Assembly (NCBI RefSeq): GCF_014696875.1
Contig: NZ_JACJQV010000091.1
Coordinates: 1-64,000 of the forward strand
Origin: Microcystis wesenbergii FACHB-1317
Lineage (GTDB): Bacteria; Cyanobacteriota; Cyanobacteriia; Cyanobacteriales; Microcystaceae
Direction: 5' to 3'
Length of the DNA: 64,000 nucleotides
Position 1 is the stretch's first letter. Every line of letters starts with the position of its first letter. This document shows, one piece after another, positions 54,732 to 61,891 of this stretch. The translations under genes were made by a program, and so were the position numbers. The notes beneath the pieces were generated by a model, which saw only the letters and a list, made by a program, of their open reading frames with translations, had not been told where the DNA came from and searched no databases.

Positions 54732-56072
54732 TCAGTGTAGTTTGGTATGGGCTTTTTTCTCATAGGTGCGTTCAAATTTTGTGCGGGTGTAATTGGCAGC
54801 GATCGCTATTGCTAAAGCCAAAATTGCGAAAATAAGGGCAGTAATTTGATAGATAGACTGATTTGGGGATAAAATTGCCAGTAAAGCTAATAATATCCCC
54901 ATTAAAATCGCCATTTGTTTAGTTTTTACCATTTTTTCATGGGCATCGCTACAGGTGCGACAGTGGACAGTGTGACGAGAATAGCGATCGAGGGGTAAAG
55001 GATCGGATAAATCGATCGCCGTTGTCCGCCGACTGGTGTAGCCTTGATAGTAGGGGAAAGAGTCCCCATAGCGATCGAACCATTGACGTAACTCAATCAC
55101 CAAGGCATCGGAACTTTTTAAGGGTAAGTATAATTTTTGTAAACTATCTCTTGACTTTTCCACCATTTGCTGCTGACTTTGAATTAAAGGTAGATCATCT
55201 TCGAGGATGCGACTTTGACGCAGATGTTCCAACCAGCGCCAACGGTATTGACGGGAGTTAACGGCAAAATTTTGGTAACGTCGCACCAGTAAGCGAGAAC
55301 GACCTTGACCGAGAGAAATCCCGTATAAAGCCAATCCAGCATACCAATGGGGATTAGGGACAGAAAAACGATAATGAACGAGATTAGGGGCTATAAAATC
55401 CAGATATTTCCAGCTTTCCTGCGGATTGCGGCTATTGCGCCACTGACTGCGAATTCCCCGCGCCGAGATTTCGAGGATTTGGAAGGCTAACGGTTGAGCA
55501 TTTTCCCGTTTTGCCCCGAATTCGCTGCGATCATGGCTAATATTAACATGGGCGGGATCGAGGAGATTTTCGAGTAAATAGCCCTGTTCGTAGGGAAAAT
55601 CGATGACATAATCGGTATGGACGCAATTGGGGTCTTCTAGGTCTTTGATGATAGGAATATCGCTTTCTTTCCCTGTTTCCTCTTCTCCTAACCAAACCCA
55701 GAGGACTCCCTGAAGTTCCACCACCCGATAGGATTTAACCTTGGCATTGCGAGGAATCGGGGTATTAACTGGCAGTTGCGGAATATGGGAACATTTTCCA
55801 TCCGTCTCGAACTGCCAACCATGGTACAAACATTCTAAACGCCCAGCGATCATCTGTCCGGTGGAGAGTTTCGCCAAGCGGTGGGGACAGCGATCGAGCA
55901 AACAGCCCCATTTTCCCTGCTGATCGCGAAATATTAGCAATGGTTGCCCATAAAGAGAGAAAGAGTAGGGATTTTTTTGCCAATCCTGCACAAATAACAC
56001 AGGATACCAACAATTTTGGTAGTGAAAATAGTCATCCCTAGGCAGGGGTTGAGATTGATCAGTGCTTGTCAT
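54732..56072 (-). CDS. Pheophorbide a oxygenase-like Rieske protein
   Basis: 446 residues from the ATG at 56072; a TTG at 56123 would add 17. Rieske motifs C62-x-H64 (RCPHR) and C81-x2-H84 (CLYHGW), then the mononuclear iron motif NLLDPAHVNISHDR with H175 and H180. The PaO-type domain follows, a CRTCSDAH motif (CxxC) and two C-terminal transmembrane helices (MAILMGILLALLAILS, ITALIFAILALAIAIAAN). PaO/Lls1 relatives open the chlorophyll ring; cyanobacterial substrate is not established. Confidence 0.88.
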   Translation of the reverse strand: MTSTDQSQPLPRDDYFHYQNCWYPVLFVQDWQKNPYSFSLYGQPLLIFRDQQGKWGCLLDRCPHRLAKLSTGQMIAGRLECLYHGWQFETDGKCSHIPQLPVNTPIPRNAKVKSYRVVELQGVLWVWLGEEETGKESDIPIIKDLEDPNCVHTDYVIDFPYEQGYLLENLLDPAHVNISHDRSEFGAKRENAQPLAFQILEISARGIRSQWRNSRNPQESWKYLDFIAPNLVHYRFSVPNPHWYAGLALYGISLGQGRSRLLVRRYQNFAVNSRQYRWRWLEHLRQSRILEDDLPLIQSQQQMVEKSRDSLQKLYLPLKSSDALVIELRQWFDRYGDSFPYYQGYTSRRTTAIDLSDPLPLDRYSRHTVHCRTCSDAHEKMVKTKQMAILMGILLALLAILSPNQSIYQITALIFAILALAIAIAANYTRTKFERTYEKKAHTKLH

Positions 56073-56198
56073 GGGGATGAGAGAGAAAAAATATTGATCA
56101 TGATCATAATATCGGTGCGGCAAATTGATCTCTGTCTTCCTACTATCTTTTAATCAATCCGAAAGGGACTAGGAGAGGGTCGAAATTCCCGATAGGCG

Positions 56199-56828
56199 TT
56201 AATTGTAACCAAAAAATCGATTGTAAAGTCTTTTATTGATCTCGTATAGTAGCCAAATAATTAAAAAACAGACAGAGATGAAGATCAAAGGTTTTTTAGT
56301 CAGTAAATTCTGCAAACTCCAGACGACTTGCTGCGGTTGAGTGATTAAGTGCCAACTATTCAGTCGGAGAAAACGCCCTAAATAGATACCGATCGCACTT
56401 AAAAAATGGAGAGTTATTTCTAGGGGTAAAACTGCTGAATTTAGCTGACTTTGCTGACAATAACTTTTTAAATTAAGTAAGGAGAGAACGTATAGCTGAA
56501 AGCCAATAAAAATAAAGATACTATACTGGGGAATTAAAACTAAAAAAATTAAACTTTTGGCGTAATCCTGCTGAACATAAAAGATTAAATGAATGCTATC
56601 GGTGATAATATAGGGAGCATTGGGTAAAAAAAGCACAAAAACTAAGAGAATTAACCACCAAAGTAGGGAACGATCGAGGGTAGTACGAAATAGCCAAAAG
56701 CTGAGGATAAAGGGGATAAAAGCTAGAAAAGAATTCCAGATAATTCTTCCGGTACTGAGGTTAAATAATTGCCAGGCATTGTGCCACCAATCCCTCGTTA
56801 AAATCATCGTTAAATCTGCCCAAATCAT
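56199..56828 (-). CDS. DUF1361 membrane protein
   Basis: 209 residues with five to six transmembrane helices; core LFLPNAPYIITDSIHLIFYV is the DUF1361 signature. The function is unknown. 3 bases after menI, so in one transcription unit with menI and the CCB gene. The C-terminus carries a short aromatic-basic end (YEINKRLYNRFFGYN). Confidence 0.82.
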   Translation of the reverse strand: MIWADLTMILTRDWWHNAWQLFNLSTGRIIWNSFLAFIPFILSFWLFRTTLDRSLLWWLILLVFVLFLPNAPYIITDSIHLIFYVQQDYAKSLIFLVLIPQYSIFIFIGFQLYVLSLLNLKSYCQQSQLNSAVLPLEITLHFLSAIGIYLGRFLRLNSWHLITQPQQVVWSLQNLLTKKPLIFISVCFLIIWLLYEINKRLYNRFFGYN

Positions 56829-56831
56829 CTC

Positions 56832-57248
56832 TTAAATACCAGTATCCTCTAGGGTTGATAAATATCCTAACCAATTTTTTAAAGATTCCGGAAAAGGGAT
56901 TCTTTGTCTATTGGTGGGAGCGATGCACACATGACGGGTTTTCGCTTTTCCGACCATGATTTCAGCCAAATAAATTTTATAATGCAATTGAAACTCGTTT
57001 TCGCTCAGGGATCGGGCAGTGAAATCAATTTGTATGCGATCACCACAAAAAAGGGGACGAAAAAACTGGATTTCCGCTTGAGTAATCGGTAGGGCAACCG
57101 GAGAATCTTTGAAAAAATCCTTGATATTGATGCCAAATTGTGCTAAAGAAAACTCGTAGGCTTCATGACAGATCGAGAGAAGATGGGCAAAGTAAACCAC
57201 ACCGGCCGCATCGGTATCGGCCAGATAAATTAGGCGCTCGTAGGACAT
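56832..57248 (-). CDS. menI: 1,4-dihydroxy-2-naphthoyl-CoA hydrolase
   Basis: Hot-dog fold thioesterase that releases DHNA for phylloquinone (vitamin K1), an electron carrier of photosystem I. 138 residues: YLADTDAAGVVYFAHLLSIC holds the catalytic aspartate of the 4HBT type, GINIKDFFKDSPVALPITQA and FRPLFCGDRIQIDFTARSLS follow. Seven bases after the CCB-type gene. Confidence 0.9.
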   Translation of the reverse strand: MSYERLIYLADTDAAGVVYFAHLLSICHEAYEFSLAQFGINIKDFFKDSPVALPITQAEIQFFRPLFCGDRIQIDFTARSLSENEFQLHYKIYLAEIMVGKAKTRHVCIAPTNRQRIPFPESLKNWLGYLSTLEDTGI

Positions 57249-57255
57249 AAAAAGC

Positions 57256-57774
57256 TTATTGTCTTTCTAGAAAGGTTAAACTATCTTGTAGTTGTCTTAA
57301 CTCGTCTCGATGGGCTTTGACAGTTAATTCCGTTTGCTGAGATTTGCTTTCTACTTTAAAAGCCACTTCTTCTAAACGGCCGACTTTTTGCCAATAGAAA
57401 ACACCCGCGAGGGGAGATAAACCCACAAGAGCAAAAATATAGGGATTAGTATCGGGAAATAACACCGATAACACCAGTGAGAAGCAAAATAAACCCAAGG
57501 CCGCTAAAATTGTCAAAAATATCGCTAGAAAGGGGCTAGGCGGCACAAAACCCTGTAATCTGACAATATTCTGTTCGGGTTCGATCGCCTTGACTTGATA
57601 GGAACGTCGGTCAAAATAATCTCGCAGTTGTTCTAATAGTTGGTCGTCACTGGTACTGGTAAGATAGACACGCTGTTCGATACGCTCCTTGACGGAACCG
57701 CGAATAAAAAAGAATAATCCCACCATGAGCAGGAGAGTCAGAAAAAAAGTTGAGGAAAGAACGGGGGTATCCAT
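57256..57774 (-). CDS. CCB-type cofactor assembly of complex C subunit B
   Basis: 172 residues with an N-terminal transmembrane helix (TFFLTLLLMVGLFFFIRG), a segment RVYLTSTSDDQLLEQLRDYF, two mid helices (FLAIFLTILAALGLFCFSLV and NPYIFALVGLSPLAGVFYW) and a soluble C-terminus. Resembles the CCB2/CCB4 proteins that attach heme ci to cytochrome b6. First gene of the unit CCB-menI-DUF1361. Confidence 0.75.
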   Translation of the reverse strand: MDTPVLSSTFFLTLLLMVGLFFFIRGSVKERIEQRVYLTSTSDDQLLEQLRDYFDRRSYQVKAIEPEQNIVRLQGFVPPSPFLAIFLTILAALGLFCFSLVLSVLFPDTNPYIFALVGLSPLAGVFYWQKVGRLEEVAFKVESKSQQTELTVKAHRDELRQLQDSLTFLERQ

Positions 57775-57906
57775 GGCGGCAGTTAGGAGCGAAAAAACTT
57801 ACAATTAATCCTAATCCTAACCTATCTTCTCCCCCGATTTAGAAGATAGATCCTAGGAGCAAAACCTCGATCGAGAATCAGAAAAATTTAACCCCAAGGC
57901 AGATTC

Positions 57907-58812
57907 ATGGGCAACAATCTATTAACAGGATTAATCGAACCCTTACAGTATAGTTTCATGCAGAGATCCCTAATTGAAGCTATCATCGTCGGGATCATTT
58001 GTGCGGTGGTGGGAACCTACCTGATGGTACAACGTTTGGCCCTCTTGGGCGATGCCATCAGTCACTCGGTCTTACCCGGATTAGCGATCGCTTTTATTGG
58101 TAATTTTAATCTTCTACTGGGTGCTTTACTAGCCTCAATGGTCAGTACCCTACTGATTAACCTGATCCGTAATCGTTCCCCAATCAAAGAAGATGCGGCC
58201 ATGGGTATCGTTTTCTCGGCTTTTTTTGCCCTTGGCATCACCCTGATCACTCTCATCCAAAAAAACAACAAAATTGACCTTAATCACTTTCTCTTCGGGA
58301 ATATTCTCGGTGTTACTGCTGCCGACATCCGCGATACCCTAATTATTGCCGTTATCGTTTTATTAACCGTTTTGCTCCTGTATAAAGAACTATTATTCTA
58401 CACTTTCGACAAAATCGGGGCGCAAGCGGCGGGTTTACCGGTAAATTTATTAGATTTAGGCTTAATGCTCCTGATCGGTCTGACAATCGTTGCTAGTCTC
58501 CAAGCGGTGGGAGTAATCCTCGTTTTGTCCCTCTTGATTACCCCCGCAGCCACTGCCTATCTTTTAGTTACCCGTCTTCATCAAGTCATGGGTTTAGGTG
58601 TGGGTGTGGGTATTATTTCTAGTATCAGTGGGATGTATTTAAGTTATTACTGGAATTTACCCTCTGGACCGGCGATCGTGCTTGTCGCTTTTACCCTATT
58701 TATGTTGGCCTTTTTATTCAGTCCCCGTCAAGGAATTTTCACTCATCCCGCTAGTCTAGGTGGTCAACTTTCTATCTGGGTAGAGATGAAAAATTTGTTG
58801 AGGCGGCGTTAG
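57907..58812 (+). CDS. Metal ABC transporter permease (ZnuB/MntB family)
   Basis: 301 residues with about eight to nine transmembrane helices and the ABC-3 family motif GDAISHSVLPGLAIAF (about 45-60). Moves Mn, Zn or Fe through the inner membrane. The ATPase and binding-protein genes expected upstream are not in the window, so it is separated or starts a unit whose partners are elsewhere; the spacer to the CCB gene is divergent. Metal is unknown. Confidence 0.88.
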   Translation: MGNNLLTGLIEPLQYSFMQRSLIEAIIVGIICAVVGTYLMVQRLALLGDAISHSVLPGLAIAFIGNFNLLLGALLASMVSTLLINLIRNRSPIKEDAAMGIVFSAFFALGITLITLIQKNNKIDLNHFLFGNILGVTAADIRDTLIIAVIVLLTVLLLYKELLFYTFDKIGAQAAGLPVNLLDLGLMLLIGLTIVASLQAVGVILVLSLLITPAATAYLLVTRLHQVMGLGVGVGIISSISGMYLSYYWNLPSGPAIVLVAFTLFMLAFLFSPRQGIFTHPASLGGQLSIWVEMKNLLRRR

Positions 58813-59067
58813 TTTGCAGGAGAAGGTGGGGTTTTTGGCAAGTGATCAAAAAAAGCCGACGGCCGAGATAACTGCGATAATTTGCTAGATTTTTAGAGGC
58901 TCTTGCTCTGATATTGTGTTGATTTTATTGAGAATTTATTCATGTAATCCCCCTGATGGAAAGACTCTAGGGAAATTTTCCTTCTCATCTCTCCATTGGG
59001 GATATTACAGGGATTAATCTATCGCTTATGATCAATTCATTCTCGCACCTCTAGAAGTTTAAGCCCT
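58813..59067. other. Spacer between the ABC permease and the IS1-type element
   Basis: No gene. GCCGACGGCC near 58857 is a short GC-rich near palindrome that may be a terminator without T-tract. Confidence 0.4.
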
Positions 59068-59096
59068 GGTGGTGATTCGGTAGTAGTGATGGCGGC

Positions 59097-59890
59097 TTAA
59101 TCCTTTGCTTTGCTGTGCATTGTAGTCATGGATAAAATACCAAAGGGCTCCCCAACATGATTCTCCATTTTTTTAGAGAAAGATAGACTCTCTCTCACCA
59201 GCCGAGGAATCCTTTGTCGAAAGGTATTATTTAATCTTTCAATAGGATTAGTTTGACCAGTTTCTTTACCTACTGCCCGATGACGTTTACGAGGAATTAC
59301 TGTCTTATATGACTCCCAAAAGTCTGTGTAAGCAACAGCACATTGTCGATCAACTCCTGGAAGACTTTTCCAGAGCTTTTTAGCTGATTCACGGCTTCTA
59401 TCTCCTAAATAACCACCAATTATTTCTCGGGTAGTTCTATCGATAGCTAACCAAATATATACCTTGATTTTCTGACAAAATACGAATGACCACCCTTCGG
59501 CTTCTCTCAGGCTTCGGCCGTGAGCTTTTGCGTTCGACAAAAGCTCACGCCGAGGTCCGAACAGGTAAATAACTCATCACATTCTATGATTAATTTGCCT
59601 TTAGGTTTGTCTGTTACCTGTACCTGGCGAGGGACTTGGCTAAATTTATTATTAACATAGTTTTGTAACCATGACCAACTCACTCCAGTTACTCTAGCAA
59701 TACCTCCCAGAGAAATTCTTTCTAGCAGCAGTAGAGCTATTAATTTTTGGGTTTCGTTAGAGACGGTTTTATTACTAGGATTAATTACCAACGGTTGACC
59801 ACAATCTTTACCCTTACGTTTCGGTTTGCCATTATGTGTAGAACCATTTTTGATGGTATGGCAAGAACCACATTTAGGACAACGAAATAT
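59097..59890 (-). pseudogene. IS1-family transposase (InsAB-like), broken
   Basis: Two frames of one transposase. The N-terminal part begins around 59890 as IFRCPKCGSCHTIKNGSTHN, the InsA zinc-finger region, but no ATG, GTG or TTG lies in frame upstream of residue 36. It ends after KGKLIIECDEL. Then comes the 77-bp insert (59493-59569), and then the second frame WSFVFCQKIKVYIWLAIDRT to CAVAYTDFWESY and NPIERLNNTFRQR (InsB catalytic part). Deleting the insert restores frame exactly. A CDD/DE-type catalytic core is present, but the insert kills it. Confidence 0.8.
59493..59569. repeat. 77-bp palindromic mini-insertion within the IS1 transposase
   Basis: Placed between GAG TTA (ECDEL) and TGG TCA (WSF). 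Its centre is a perfect 11-bp stem GTGAGCTTTTG/CAAAAGCTCAC with loop of 7, extended by imperfect pairing of CGGCC and GGCG flanks. Length 77 is two more than a multiple of three, so it shifts the frame. The element resembles a small palindromic repeat that moves or arises by copying; family unknown. Confidence 0.75.
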
Positions 59891-60100
59891 TGAAGCTTGT
59901 CAATCTTTTGTTAGAAGATTCTGTTCTAAATCTTCATCGCAATCCAACCAAAATTTAATGATCCAAGAGAAGATATTGATAAAAACAGCAATCATAAAAA
60001 GCAAATTCTTGACATTTGTCGGGTAATTATTTTTATTAGTCAATATTCTACACAACTCAGGCTAGATAAGCAAGAGAGCTACGCCACTACTATCGGATCA

Positions 60101-61579
60101 CTACCAATTAATTAAGCGATCGCTTTTAATTGTTGCAGATTGGGGGCAGTTTTTTCTATCCCGTTCGATCCGATTTTTAATAGTTTCCGGCAGTCCTAAT
60201 TTAGCGGTACGGTAAAGATATTGAAATTCTCGATCGAAATGAGCGGCAACGGTGGGATTATCGATAATAACTAAAGCTTCATCGTTTTGATGGTTAGCAG
60301 CTTTTGACCAATTATGAGAACCAGTAATCACAATTTTATCATCGATTAAACCGAATTTATGGTGTAATTTATCTCCCGGAACTAGAGCGGGAACTCCTAG
60401 GGTATTAATTGGGTTTTGCCAAGGCTGATTATCTGGTTCATAACGACATTTATTACTGAGAGCAACTCCTAATAAATCTAATCCTTCGCTATAGTATCGG
60501 AAGGCAAAACTAGGATCAATTAAAGCTTTAATTTCTATCCCTTTTTGATGTCGTTGAGCGAGAATATTAGCTAAAGGCTGTTCCGTCAGGACAAACAGGG
60601 CTAAATTCACGGATTTTTTAGCTTTATTTAAAGTTTCACCGATCAGACCATTGCTAGTAATTGCCCAAGGATAAGTGGCAGAATCGGGGGAAAATTTTAC
60701 CGTCAGACTACTATTACCGATAGGAATTGTTTGCGGTTTTCTTTGGGGTTTATCTAACCCAAATCTAGGACGATCTTCCCTTCCCCACATCAGATTAAAT
60801 TCTCTTTGAAAAACTCTAGCTAGTGGGGGATTAGTAATGACTAATAAGTGATTAGCATTCCCGACAGTTTGGGGATTAGAAAAGTCTCCATGAATATCAC
60901 TTAAGGTATAGTTAGCTGAACTGATTAAAGTAGTGTAATTATCAATAACCATGAATTTATGGTGCATTAAACCACTACCTTTTGAGCGATCTGCACTATC
61001 ATCAATTAGGGGAATACCAGCTTTTTTGAGGATAGTAATTGCATCTCTTTGGGCGATTTCCTCTGGACTTAATTTACCATCTCGATTTATATCAACTAAA
61101 TCAAAAAGGTTTTGATAACGTTCCTGTTCTCGATCGCTTGATTGTTCTCGGTTTTTGGCTAAACTATTAATAGGTTGATTGTAAATATTTTCGAGGATAA
61201 CCCTAACTTTAATTCCCTGGTGCTGACGAGCAACCAAAGCTTGAGCAATGGCGGGTAAACGTAACTCTTGCACCGCTAGGTCGATCGAACTTTTTGCCGA
61301 GTTGATATTATCAATAATAATCTGTTCTAAATTATCCCCTGGACGATTAATTTGGCGATAGGGATCAGTATAATTTGAACCCAGGGCTTGATTATGATTA
61401 AAATAGACTTGAATATATTGATCTTGGGGCAAGGGTTGGGGACGATTTTGGATAACATTGAGAGAATGACAACCCCCCAAAAGAAAAACTGTTCCTAACA
61501 AAAATACTAACTGTCCCATGGGCTGAATTTTTTTTAATCTCAATTGATCTATTGCCATTTTTATCCACATAATTATCAT
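60101..61579 (-). CDS. Phospholipase D-like lipoprotein with an EF-hand
   Basis: 492 residues. N-terminal hydrophobic signal with lipobox LLGGC (C37), so an envelope lipoprotein is likely. Two HKD motifs: HHKFMVIDNYTTLISSANYT (H207, K209-type) and HHKFGLIDDKIVITGSHNWS near residue 415, the paired half-sites of the PLD/nuclease superfamily. Between them, residues 163-174 (DINRDGKLSPEE) are a textbook EF-hand loop with D163, N165, D167, S171 and E174. The last codons TGG TAG are partly IS1 end, so the original C-terminus was changed. Substrate could be nucleic acid or phospholipid. Confidence 0.85.
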   Translation of the reverse strand: MIIMWIKMAIDQLRLKKIQPMGQLVFLLGTVFLLGGCHSLNVIQNRPQPLPQDQYIQVYFNHNQALGSNYTDPYRQINRPGDNLEQIIIDNINSAKSSIDLAVQELRLPAIAQALVARQHQGIKVRVILENIYNQPINSLAKNREQSSDREQERYQNLFDLVDINRDGKLSPEEIAQRDAITILKKAGIPLIDDSADRSKGSGLMHHKFMVIDNYTTLISSANYTLSDIHGDFSNPQTVGNANHLLVITNPPLARVFQREFNLMWGREDRPRFGLDKPQRKPQTIPIGNSSLTVKFSPDSATYPWAITSNGLIGETLNKAKKSVNLALFVLTEQPLANILAQRHQKGIEIKALIDPSFAFRYYSEGLDLLGVALSNKCRYEPDNQPWQNPINTLGVPALVPGDKLHHKFGLIDDKIVITGSHNWSKAANHQNDEALVIIDNPTVAAHFDREFQYLYRTAKLGLPETIKNRIERDRKNCPQSATIKSDRLINW

Positions 61580-61818
61580 TATCCTAGTATTCAGGAGGAG
61601 TCAGTCCTGATGAAAAAATTTTCACCCCCACAGATGAAAGAGGTTTCCTTCCCTACACCCCACACCCCGCACCCTACACCCTCTTTCAAGTCAGGAGAGA
61701 ATTTTTACCTAAGGAGGTTCTCGGAAATCGGTATGTACTAAATTGATTATAATCAATCCTGATTTTAGATTGAAGACGATGACTTTGTCCTTGATTGCTT
61801 AAATCGCTGACCAAAGAT
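61580..61818. other. Spacer between the PLD gene and the dynamin gene
   Basis: Contains the short direct repeat CACCCCACACCCCGCACCC near 61660 and no believable gene; an open frame on the plus strand (MKKFSPPQMKEV...) is short, low-complexity and lacks a family. AGGAGG near 61591 has no start at the right distance. Confidence 0.4.
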
Positions 61819-61849
61819 CTGACATCTAGTTAGTGAATTTTGTTATAAT
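61819..61849 (+). promoter_or_regulatory. Probable promoter of the dynamin gene
   Basis: CTGACA (61819-61824), 19-base spacer and TATAAT (61844-61849) with TGT before it (extended -10). Start of transcription expected near 61856, 36 bases before the ATG. Confidence 0.5.
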
Positions 61850-61891
61850 CTGGGGAACAATAGCACTGTTCTTCTAGATCTGGGTTTTACC

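Larger units (their letters stand above)
59068..60105 (-). mobile_element. IS1-family element, inactive, 1038 bp
   Basis: Ends are imperfect inverted repeats of 21 bp, GGTGGTGATTCGGTAGTAGTG (left, plus strand) and GGTAGTGATCCGATAGTAGTG (right, minus strand), 18 of 21 identical. No clear 8-9-bp target duplication is seen (AAGCCCT left, AATTAAT right), so the element is old or one flank was lost. It carries an interrupted transposase with a 77-bp insert. Its right end supplies the stop of the PLD gene. Confidence 0.78.

Noticed and set aside
61544-61741. 65-residue frame antisense to the PLD start and beyond
   Set aside because: It is low-complexity with many Pro and His, and no family or start signal.
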